Shown here: positions 32,986 to 40,881 of the stretch, piece after piece
How the letters are laid out: each line of letters opens with the position of its first letter
Numbering within the stretch: the stretch's first letter is position 1
Origin: CAZHTS01 sp964535315
GTDB lineage: Bacteria > Chloroflexota > Anaerolineae > Anaerolineales > Anaerolineaceae
Reading direction: 5' to 3'
NCBI GenBank assembly: GCA_964535315.1
Contig: CAZHTS010000012.1
Location: forward strand, 14,596-78,595
Length of the DNA stretch: 64,000 bases
The notes under the pieces: generated by a model
Database searches by the model: none
What the model was told of the DNA's origin: nothing
The model's input: the letters and a program-made list of their open reading frames with translations, nothing else
Made by a program: the position numbers and the translations under genes

Positions 32986-35694
32986 ATGCTCTCGTTTTTG
33001 TGGTGGTATCTGTTGATTTCTCTGGTGGGCTGGCTGGCGTTCCCGCTGGCGTATCGTTTTCTGGGGCGGCTGGCCGACCGCGGGCTGGCGCTCAGCCGTC
33101 CGTTGGGGTTGTTGGTGTGGGCATACGCCTTCTGGCTGCTGACCTCGCTGCAACTATCGCAGAACGATCCGGGCGGAATGATACTGGCGCTGGCATTGCT
33201 GACGGGCCTGAGCGCCTGGGCGGTGTGGGGGGCTGGCTGGCAGGAACTGCTGGGGTGGCTGCGCGCCCACCTGCGGCAGGTGGCGGTTACCGAGGTGCTT
33301 TTCTTGCTGGCTTTTGCCGCCTGGGCGGCGGTGCGCTCGGTCAGCCCGGATGCGGTCGGCACCGAAAAGCCGATGGAGCAGGCGTTTATCAATGCCATTC
33401 TGCGTTCGCCGTCCTTTCCGCCGCTTGACCCGTGGCTGTCGGGCTATTCCATCTCGTACTACTATTTCGGCTACGTCATGGTGGCGATGTTGACACGCCT
33501 GACGCAGACCGCCTCGGGGGTGGCCTTTAACCTGGCAGGCGCCCTGTGGTTTGCGCTGACGGCGGTGTCGGTGTATGGGGTGGTGTTTGCGCTGCTCTCG
33601 GCCTGGGCGCAGCGGCGCCCGGACAGGCCGGCCTGGACGATGCAGCTGTGGGCATTGCTGGGCCCGTTGTTCATCCTGATCGCCAGCAACGTGGAGGGGG
33701 TGTTTGAAGTGCTGCACGATCGCGGCGTATTCTGGACGAAAATGCCGGATGGCAGCCTGCAATCCTCTTTCTGGCGCTGGCTCAACATTCAAGAGCTGGT
33801 CAACCCGCCGATTGAACCTTTGGGGGGTGTGTTGGATCGACCGGGCATCGTCTGGTGGCGTGCTTCGCGCGTCTTGCAAGATTTCAATTTACGGGGCGAG
33901 TCACAGGAAATCATTGACGAGTTCCCCTTCTTTTCGTATTACCTGGCCGATTTGCACCCGCACGTCCTGGCGATGCCGTTTGTGCTGCTGGCAGTGGCGT
34001 TGGCTTTCAATCTCTACCTGGGCGGGGGCAAGGAAGCTTTTGCCGCGCTGAAGCCGGGCGAGTGGTTACGCCGGGCGGATTTCTGGCTGGCGGCGGTGGC
34101 GTTGGGGAGTCTGGCTTTTCTCAACACCTGGGATTTCCCCATCTACGTCGGGTTGTACATACTGGTGTATGGTTTTCTGCGTTACCAGCAAGAGGGCTGG
34201 AATTTCCGCCGGCTGGTGACGGAGGTGTTTGCTTTTGCGTTGGTGTTGGGAGCAGTGGGCGTCGTCCTGTTCCTGCCCTTCTACGTCGGCTTCTCTTCGC
34301 AGGCCGGTGGTCTGGTGCCCAGCATGGCGTTCCACACCCGCGGGGTGTTCTTCTGGGTCATGTTCGCCACGTTGCTGGTGCCCATCCTGCTCTGGCTGGG
34401 GATGGAATGGCGTAAGCCATTGGAACTCTGGCTGGGGGCGGGGGCTCTGGTAGCGGGGATTGTGCTTACTTCGTGGCTGTCGGATCCGCCTGCGGGTGGC
34501 CTGGTGGTGTTGCTCATCGTGCTGTTTGTGGTGTACTGGTTTGGCACCGAGGCCATACGGCGTTCGTTACAGTTTGCCTATGCGGTGGTGTTCGGTCTGT
34601 GGGCGGCGTCGCTCCTGTATGGCTGGGGGGTGGCCAATTTGCCGCTGCTGGCAAACACCCTGTTCAGTTTCTCGTCAGAGGAACAGACCGCAGTACAACA
34701 ACTGGCGCTGAAGATGGCGGACGCCGGGAACCGTTTTATGGGGCTGCACGCAGCGCAGAGCATCGGTGAATTGTTCAGCGCGGCGTTGATGCGCCGGCTG
34801 GAACAGCCGGGTACGTGGTTGGTGCTGCTGCTCATCCTGGCCGGCGTCTGGGGGCTGCTCTGGCGCTTTGGGGCGGGGAATCAGGCTGCCGGAACGGAGA
34901 AGGGCAAGGCGAAGCGTATCCCTGAACCCACCGCGGTTGACCCAAGCGGCTTTGTCCTGCTGCTGGTGTTGTTGGGCGCAGGTCTGGCGCTCTTCCCGGA
35001 ATTTTTCTACCTGCGCGATCAGTTCGGCTGGCGCATGAACACCATCTTCAAGTTTTACTTCCAGGTGTGGATGACCTGGGGAGTGGCGGCGGCTTACGCC
35101 ACGGTGGTGGTGTGGAACAGCGTTGATTCACTCGCAAAATGGCTGGCGCGTTGTTTTGTCTCTCTGGTTTTTGTCGTCTGCTCGCTGGTGTATCCGCTCA
35201 TCATGCTCGACTTGCGTCTCACGCCGCCGCAGAATGCAGGGCAGCCTGTTTCCTTCACGGAATGGACGAAAGAATGGGATCTGGATGGCAATGCCCACGT
35301 CGCCAAATATACGCCGGATGAGATGCAGGCGATCCAGTGGCTGGCGCAGGCGCCGTTGGGGGTGGTTTCTGAGGCGGTGGGCGGTAGTTATTCGGCCTAC
35401 GCCCGGGTTTCGACGTTGAGCGGCATGCCGACCGTGTTGGGCTGGCCGGGGCACGAGTCGCAATGGCGCGGCGGGGCCAAAGAAATGGGCACACGCCAGG
35501 ACGATCTGGCCGCGCTGTACCAGTCGAGCGATTGGAACGCTACCGAAGAGATTTTGCGGCGCTACAATATCCGTTATATTTATCTTGGCGGGCTGGAGCG
35601 GGCGGCGTATCGGGTGAATGAGGCTAAGTTCCAGCGCAATCTGAAGCCGGTTTATCAAAATGCGAGCGTGGTGATTTATGGCGCGACGCAATGA
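32986..35694 (+). CDS. YYY (DUF2298) integral membrane protein
   Basis: A 902-residue, strongly hydrophobic protein of the single-copy YYY class. The signature SISYYYFGY lies at about residues 156-164, preceded by SPSFPPLDPWLSGY. LADLHPHVLAMPF, matched by LYADLHAHMMALP in the giant protein, and the C-terminal LRDQFGWRMNTIFKFYFQVW are shared with the giant protein's second half, so the two are paralogues. The ATG at 32986 has TTGAGGAG upstream. Function is unknown; GT-C-like activity is inferred from clan membership as I recall it. Confidence 0.87.
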   Translation: MLSFLWWYLLISLVGWLAFPLAYRFLGRLADRGLALSRPLGLLVWAYAFWLLTSLQLSQNDPGGMILALALLTGLSAWAVWGAGWQELLGWLRAHLRQVAVTEVLFLLAFAAWAAVRSVSPDAVGTEKPMEQAFINAILRSPSFPPLDPWLSGYSISYYYFGYVMVAMLTRLTQTASGVAFNLAGALWFALTAVSVYGVVFALLSAWAQRRPDRPAWTMQLWALLGPLFILIASNVEGVFEVLHDRGVFWTKMPDGSLQSSFWRWLNIQELVNPPIEPLGGVLDRPGIVWWRASRVLQDFNLRGESQEIIDEFPFFSYYLADLHPHVLAMPFVLLAVALAFNLYLGGGKEAFAALKPGEWLRRADFWLAAVALGSLAFLNTWDFPIYVGLYILVYGFLRYQQEGWNFRRLVTEVFAFALVLGAVGVVLFLPFYVGFSSQAGGLVPSMAFHTRGVFFWVMFATLLVPILLWLGMEWRKPLELWLGAGALVAGIVLTSWLSDPPAGGLVVLLIVLFVVYWFGTEAIRRSLQFAYAVVFGLWAASLLYGWGVANLPLLANTLFSFSSEEQTAVQQLALKMADAGNRFMGLHAAQSIGELFSAALMRRLEQPGTWLVLLLILAGVWGLLWRFGAGNQAAGTEKGKAKRIPEPTAVDPSGFVLLLVLLGAGLALFPEFFYLRDQFGWRMNTIFKFYFQVWMTWGVAAAYATVVVWNSVDSLAKWLARCFVSLVFVVCSLVYPLIMLDLRLTPPQNAGQPVSFTEWTKEWDLDGNAHVAKYTPDEMQAIQWLAQAPLGVVSEAVGGSYSAYARVSTLSGMPTVLGWPGHESQWRGGAKEMGTRQDDLAALYQSSDWNATEEILRRYNIRYIYLGGLERAAYRVNEAKFQRNLKPVYQNASVVIYGATQ

Positions 35695-35710
35695 GATGGA
35701 TTGAAAAGCT

Positions 35711-37540
35711 ATGATGAATCGTAAAACCACTGAACACTTCTGGTATGGACTGGCCCTGTTGCTGGCGGTCATTTTGCGTTTCGCCAACCTGGGTGGAGAT
35801 TGGCTTGGGGACGGCGAGGCATTGCAGGCGCTGCAAAGCCTGAACCTGGCCAATGGTTTACCGCAATTGATCGGCTCGCAACCGGGCTACGTATTGCCGA
35901 CGGCCGGCCTGTTTTTTGTCGCCGGCGCCAGCGAGTTCTGGGCGCGTTTCTGGCCGGCGCTGGCCGGTTGTGTTCTGGTGCTGGCGCCGTGGCTGTTCCG
36001 CCACCGGCTGGGTAAGCCGGTGGCGCTGGTGACGGCTTTCCTGCTGGCGTTGGACCCCGGGCTGTTGGCGCTTGCGCGCCGGGCGGACGGCGCCATCCTG
36101 GCGTTGTGTGGGGTGCTCCTGGCGGCCGGTTTCTTATCGGCCGGTAAAACGCGTTGGGCGGGGGTCTGTCTGGGGCTGGCATTGCTCAGTGGGCCGGCAG
36201 TATGGCCGGCGCTGCTCAGCCTGGGGCTGGCGGTATGGGTGATCGACCTTCCGCAGAAGAAACAGGCGGTGGACGTGGCGGAAGACCTGGCGACCCCGCC
36301 GGCGGCTGCCGGGGCAGGGCGCCGGATGCTGCCCTGGTTGGCGGGCACCCTGTTGTTGGGTGGAACGTTGTTTATGATCTTCCCTTCCGGGCTGAGCGCC
36401 ATGTTTTCGGGTTTGCTGGCTTATGTTGGCGGTTGGGGGGGCGGCGCTCCGGCTGCATCGATGAGCCAGTTGTTGTTATTCGGTGTGACTTACCAGCCGC
36501 TGATCCTGGTGTTTGGATTGGCCGGCATAGGCTATGCCTGGTTCTATCGCAATGTGACCGGCCGGTTGTTGTTAACCTGGTGGGGAATTGCCTTGCTGCT
36601 GGCGTTGGTCTACCCGGCGCGCCAGGCGTTGGATGTTTGTTGGGCGACCATCCCGTTGTGCGCCCTGGCGGCGCAGGCGTTGGTACGCCAGCAAGAGGAC
36701 GTTGCCCAGGCCCTGCGCTCCATCATCATAACCGATGAAGAAGAGCAAACGGATCTCCAGGCCGGAATCTGGGGAAAGCTGGTTCAGCGGGGGATGTTCT
36801 GGATGCAGGCCAATCTTTTCTCAAGCGGAAAGATTGGGGTTCTGATACAGGCGCTCCTGGTGTTGGTGACGTTTGGCTCGATGTGGCTGGTGGCCCTGGG
36901 CGGTCTGAACCCGGTGCAGGGTAACGTGGACACCCAGTTGCGTCTGGCGGCGTTTGGCGCCATGTTTCTGGTGTTGGTGATCGGCACCTTTCTGGTGGTG
37001 GCCGGGTGGAACGCGGCCATTGCCCGTTCGGGCCTGGTGATGGCCCTGGGCGGGCTGCTGGTGTTGTCTGCCATTGGCGCCGGTTGGCGGGCGATGGGTG
37101 GGGGCCCGGATAAGACCGCCGAGTTGTGGCGGGCGAGCGGCTATCCGCAAGAAGCCGATCTGTTGGTGCGCAGCATGCAGGACGCCTCTGAATGGCGTAC
37201 GGGCCGGCGCGATACGTTGGACGTGGTCGTGGTGGGTGAGGCGGCGACGCCGTCGCTGCGCTGGCAGCTGCGCCAGTTTAACAATGTGCAGTACGTGGAT
37301 ATCCTGGCGACGCAGTCCAGGCCGGCGCTGGTTATCACAGCGGGCCAGCAGCAGATTGAGGCGGTGGATGCGTATCGCGGTCAGGATTTCGTCTGGTCAC
37401 GCACGCCGGCCTGGTCGCTGGTTGCGCCGGCGGAGTGGATTCGCTGGTGGATCTACCGGGACGTAATCATGGATCAGGTGGATGTCGTCTTGTGGGTGCG
37501 AGCCGATGTGTTCTCGGGGAGGGCGGGACAGGCGCAGTAG
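35711..37540 (+). CDS. GT-C (GT39-like) membrane protein
   Basis: A 609-residue protein with about 12 helices. The first loop carries ANLGGDWLGDGEALQALQSL with acidic residues at the GT-C catalytic position, and SEFWARFWPALAGCVLVLAP resembles PMT-family cores. A C-terminal soluble region (about 450-600) resembles those of the other GT39-like proteins in the cluster. Ribosome binding is weak (TTGAAAAG), so it may depend on coupling with the gene 16 bases upstream. It is the last gene of the glycan cluster. Confidence 0.8.
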   Translation: MMNRKTTEHFWYGLALLLAVILRFANLGGDWLGDGEALQALQSLNLANGLPQLIGSQPGYVLPTAGLFFVAGASEFWARFWPALAGCVLVLAPWLFRHRLGKPVALVTAFLLALDPGLLALARRADGAILALCGVLLAAGFLSAGKTRWAGVCLGLALLSGPAVWPALLSLGLAVWVIDLPQKKQAVDVAEDLATPPAAAGAGRRMLPWLAGTLLLGGTLFMIFPSGLSAMFSGLLAYVGGWGGGAPAASMSQLLLFGVTYQPLILVFGLAGIGYAWFYRNVTGRLLLTWWGIALLLALVYPARQALDVCWATIPLCALAAQALVRQQEDVAQALRSIIITDEEEQTDLQAGIWGKLVQRGMFWMQANLFSSGKIGVLIQALLVLVTFGSMWLVALGGLNPVQGNVDTQLRLAAFGAMFLVLVIGTFLVVAGWNAAIARSGLVMALGGLLVLSAIGAGWRAMGGGPDKTAELWRASGYPQEADLLVRSMQDASEWRTGRRDTLDVVVVGEAATPSLRWQLRQFNNVQYVDILATQSRPALVITAGQQQIEAVDAYRGQDFVWSRTPAWSLVAPAEWIRWWIYRDVIMDQVDVVLWVRADVFSGRAGQAQ

Positions 37541-37579
37541 AAGACCGGGCCCGCGTTTCGATTACGTTTGAGGAGTTGT

Positions 37580-38260
37580 ATGCAAATGCCCAATATTATT
37601 GCTATTGACGGCCCGGCCGCTTCGGGCAAATCGACCCTGGCGGAGTTATTGGCACGCGATCTGGAATATTTGTACTTTGACACCGGGGTGATGTATCGAG
37701 CCGTGACCTGGGCGGCGTTGACGCGATTGCAGACCGTCGAGGACGAGCGGGCGGTTACTGCGCTGGCGGAAGAAGTGCAGATTGATGTCCGGCCGCCCAG
37801 CCAGGAAGATGGGCGCAAATACGACGTCTTGCTGGAAGGCGACGATATTACCTGGCAAATCCGGCGCCCCGAGGTAGACGCCAATGTATCGCAGGTCTCT
37901 GCTTATCCGGGGGTGCGCAAGGCGATGACGGCGCAGCAACGGCGCATTGGTCTGCGGGGGCGAGTGGTGATGGTGGGGCGCGATATCGGTACGGTGGTGT
38001 GCCCGGACGCCGAATTGAAGATTTACCTGGATGCTTCGGTGGAAGAACGCGCTCGCCGGCGGTATGAGGAAGTGATCCGGCGCGGCGAGACGGCCTCGTT
38101 GGAAGAAATTCTGGAGTCGATGCGCCGGCGTGATCAGATCGATTCGACCCGCTCGGTGGCGCCGCTGCGCCCGGCCGAAGACGCCCTGATTATTAATTCA
38201 GACGGCGTCAGCGTAGGCGAGGTGCTGCGGCAGATCGAAGAACGTTTTCTGGCCCCCTGA
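37580..38260 (+). CDS. cmk: Cytidylate kinase
   Basis: A 226-residue nucleoside monophosphate kinase that converts CMP and dCMP to diphosphates. The P-loop is DGPAASGKSTLAE and the CMP-binding signature GVMYRAVTWAAL follows; GRDIGTVVCPDAELKIYLDA and RRRDQIDSTRSVAPLRPAEDA are typical. The ATG at 37580 has GAGGAG upstream; a TTG at 37568 is unlikely. It lies 39 bases after the glycan cluster and may be cotranscribed. Confidence 0.95.
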   Translation: MQMPNIIAIDGPAASGKSTLAELLARDLEYLYFDTGVMYRAVTWAALTRLQTVEDERAVTALAEEVQIDVRPPSQEDGRKYDVLLEGDDITWQIRRPEVDANVSQVSAYPGVRKAMTAQQRRIGLRGRVVMVGRDIGTVVCPDAELKIYLDASVEERARRRYEEVIRRGETASLEEILESMRRRDQIDSTRSVAPLRPAEDALIINSDGVSVGEVLRQIEERFLAP

Positions 38261-38274
38261 ACCCAAACAAAGGG

Positions 38275-38310
38275 GGATTGCTGGACGAACTGTTGGGAGA
38301 GGAGCAATCC
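38275..38310 (+). promoter_or_regulatory. Hairpin covering the ribosome binding site of the 38312 kinase gene
   Basis: GGATTGCT (38275-38282) pairs with AGCAATCC (38303-38310). The 3' arm takes in the last bases of AGAGGAG, the likely Shine-Dalgarno sequence, and abuts the GTG start. It could reduce translation when folded. Eight pairs with a 20-base loop give only moderate stability. Confidence 0.35.
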
Positions 38311-38311
38311 G

Positions 38312-39574
38312 GTGTCCGGTCAAGTGGTGCAGGTGTTGTTCTTTCAGGTGCCTCCGGAGCTGACACAGGCCTGTCTGACGGCGCTGAAGGTGAGCGGGTT
38401 GTGTTTCGATTGGCGCTGTGCGGACAGTGAGCGCATAGAACAACGATGTGATTTGATCGTGACGTATGCGCCGGCGGAGCGCTCTGCCGGCTGGTCGTCT
38501 ATTCTTCAATCTTACCCCGGAGCGGCGCTGATTGCCCTGGTGGAGCGTTTTGAAGCGACGGTGGTGCTCAATCTCGAAGACGCCGGCGCGTTTCGATGTA
38601 TCCCTTTGGAAGCCGTCCACCAGTTGGGGCGTTATGCCCGTATGGCGCTGCTTAACCGTCAGACAGAGCTGTTTCTTGCCGCGGCGCACGGGTCGGCTTC
38701 TTGCCGGGCGCTGTTGAACTCGTTTGAGGCGCCGGGCGGCGCGTCGACGCCGGCAGTGCGCCGCAGCGACTTTCTGGCAACGGTGCTGGATACCATCGAT
38801 GCATTGCTGGTGGCGTTGGATTCCCAGGGGCGCATCGTGACATTCAATCGAAGCTGCGAGCGCCTGACCGGTTATTCTGCGCCAGAAGTGGTGGGAAAGC
38901 CGTTGTGGGACTTGTTCCTGGTAGCGGATGAAACGCCGGGTGTGTTACAGGTGTGGCAGCATCTGTTAGAAACCGCTCAACCCAGCCGCCATCAGAATGC
39001 CTGGCGTTCACGTCAGGGGCAGATTTATCAGATCGAATGGTCGAATACGGTTGTATTGGACGAATATGGACGTGTGGCGTATGTGATTGGCACGGGGATT
39101 GACGTGACCGGAAAACAGGACAGCGCCCAATTGCAGTCGGCTTTGACGCGCGAGCGTGAACTGGGAGAACTCAAGTCGCGTTTTGTGGCGATGACTTCGC
39201 ACGAGTTTCGCACGCCGTTAAGCGCCATTCTGTCTTCCACGCAGCTTTTGCAGCGCTATGGTGAAAACTGGCCGCAAAAAAAAGCTCAGCTTCATCTGGA
39301 GCGGATTGTCCGGGCGGCGCAGCGCATGGAGAGTATGTTACAGGATGTGCTCACGCTCAGCGGGTTAGATATCGGTCTTGAACCCGCGTTCAATACCTGG
39401 GTGGATGTGACCGGGTTGACGCGGGAACTGATCGCAGCGTTGGTCGAACTGGAAAACAACCCGCAGCGCATCCGGTTGACCTGTCCCCCGGAACCGGTAT
39501 GGCTTTGCGCAGACGGCCGGCTGCTGCGGAATGTTTTTGAGAATCTATTGAGCAACGCCTTGAAGTTTTCTTCA
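38312..39574 (+). CDS. PAS-containing sensor histidine kinase, interrupted by assembly gap
   Basis: The readable 421 residues contain an N-terminal region of unknown type (1-145, no membrane helix), a PAS domain (about 150-270, LDTIDALLVALDSQGRIVTFNRS, given in part), a HisKA domain with phosphoacceptor H297 (MTSHEFRTPLSA), and the start of the ATPase domain (NVFENLLSNALKFS). The D/F/G boxes should follow in the N run. About 80-90 residues are missing if the gene is intact, so the real gap may be nearer 250 bases than 100. GTG start with GGAG upstream. The next gene is a response regulator, its probable partner. Confidence 0.85.
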
Positions 39575-39674
39575 NNNNNNNNNNNNNNNNNNNNNNNNNN
39601 NNNNNNNNNNNNNNNNNNNNNNNNNNNNNNNNNNNNNNNNNNNNNNNNNNNNNNNNNNNNNNNNNNNNNNNNNN
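39575..39674. other. Assembly gap (100 Ns)
   Basis: Exactly 100 undetermined bases, the usual placeholder for a gap of unknown length. It removes the end of the kinase gene. The 28 bases after it lead directly into the response regulator start. Confidence 0.99.
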
Positions 39675-39702
39675 TTGAGCGAGATCGAAATGGAGGGATG
39701 GA

Positions 39703-40806
39703 ATGCAGAAGATCCTGGTGATTGAAGACGAGGATGTACTGCGCGCCAACATCCTCGAGTTACTGGAGGTCGAGGGATATCAGGTGTGGGGTGGGCGCGA
39801 TGGTGAGGAAGGGCTGCAACTGGCCTGGCAAATTTTGCCGGATTTGATCGTGTGCGATATCCTCATGCCGCGCCTGGATGGATATGGGGTATTGCAGCGT
39901 CTGCGCCAGGATCCGACCACGGCCAATATTCCGGTCATATTTCTGACGGCGTTGTCGGATCGTTTCAGTTTGCGCAAAGGGATGGTGCAGGGGGGCGACG
40001 ATTACATCCCCAAGCCGTTCACCTTGACGGAGCTGCTTCAGGCGATTGAGGTTCGCCTGCATAAAAAAGCTGCGCTGACCCAGGAAGCGCAAAAGCGTTT
40101 GGTCGATGCCCGCACCAGCATTTACCAGGGATTGCCGGAGGCCATGCTTTCTTCGCTGAGTGTGATCTTGAGTTTTTCGCAACTGCTGGAGAATGGCGAA
40201 GTGTCAGAGGCGGTCGATGTGCGTTCGGTGGGGCGCAATGTGCGCATGGCGGCAGAACGTCTTCTGAGCACGACGCGCAAATATATGGATTACATCGAAC
40301 TGGATCGTCTTGGCGACGATGCCAAAAGACTGGCAGCTTTGCAAGAGAGCATAACGTCTACCGCGATGATCGGTGAACTGGCGGCGGTGCGGGCGGCGGC
40401 CTGTGGACGCCCCGCCGATTTGCGGGTGGAGATCGAGACGGCGCAGCTGGCGATGGACGTGGTTTACGTTCAACGGTTAGTGGACGAGCTGCTGGAGAAT
40501 GCGTTTAAATTTTCGCAGGCGGATACGCCGGTCGAGATTGCAGGACGGGTAAATCTGTCGCATTGGCATTATGTATTGACGGTGAGCGATCAGGGCAGGG
40601 GCATCGCCGATGAGCAGCTTGCTGCGCTGCAAGGTGCGATCCCGGCGGAAAAGGCGTCTTATACGCAGCAATTTGCCGGGGTTGGGCTGGCGTTCGTGCG
40701 CAGAGTGGTTGAATTACACGGCGGGCGGATGGCAATCCGCAGTACAGAGCGGATTGGCACACAGGTTTCATTAATTTTGCCTTTGGTGCCAAAAGTTTCT
40801 GGATGA
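39703..40806 (+). CDS. Response regulator fused to a kinase-like domain lacking the phosphoacceptor His
   Basis: A 367-residue protein. The receiver domain (1-120) has D9/D11 (IEDED), phosphoacceptor D52 (IVCDILMP), T82 and K104 (YIPKPF). After a helix linker comes a dimerisation region (about 128-200) with LPEAMLSSLSVILSFSQLL, where the usual HE dipeptide of HisKA is replaced by EA. An ATPase-like domain follows (VDELLENAFKF, VSDQGRGIAD, FAGVGLAFVRRVVELHGG). With no His, it cannot work as a standard autokinase; it may bind ATP or act as a phosphatase or scaffold. TGGAGGG precedes the ATG. Confidence 0.88.
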   Translation: MQKILVIEDEDVLRANILELLEVEGYQVWGGRDGEEGLQLAWQILPDLIVCDILMPRLDGYGVLQRLRQDPTTANIPVIFLTALSDRFSLRKGMVQGGDDYIPKPFTLTELLQAIEVRLHKKAALTQEAQKRLVDARTSIYQGLPEAMLSSLSVILSFSQLLENGEVSEAVDVRSVGRNVRMAAERLLSTTRKYMDYIELDRLGDDAKRLAALQESITSTAMIGELAAVRAAACGRPADLRVEIETAQLAMDVVYVQRLVDELLENAFKFSQADTPVEIAGRVNLSHWHYVLTVSDQGRGIADEQLAALQGAIPAEKASYTQQFAGVGLAFVRRVVELHGGRMAIRSTERIGTQVSLILPLVPKVSG

Positions 40807-40853
40807 AATAAGGGCCTGATGCTATAATCTTTATGATACGGTGTTTCCATTGG

Positions 40854-40859
40854 TATAAT
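40854..40859 (+). promoter_or_regulatory. -10 box TATAAT upstream of the large sensor kinase
   Basis: TATAAT at 40854-40859 lies 22 bases before the ATG at 40882; a second TATAAT stands at 40823-40828. A weak -35-like TTATGA is 17 bases upstream of the first. No Shine-Dalgarno sequence is seen before either possible ATG (40882 or 40891). Confidence 0.4.
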
Positions 40860-40881
40860 TCTGGTTTCCTTACTGGCACTG

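Noticed and set aside
39390..39752. An antisense frame running across the N gap
   Set aside because: It is read through undetermined bases and lies opposite a clear histidine kinase and response regulator.
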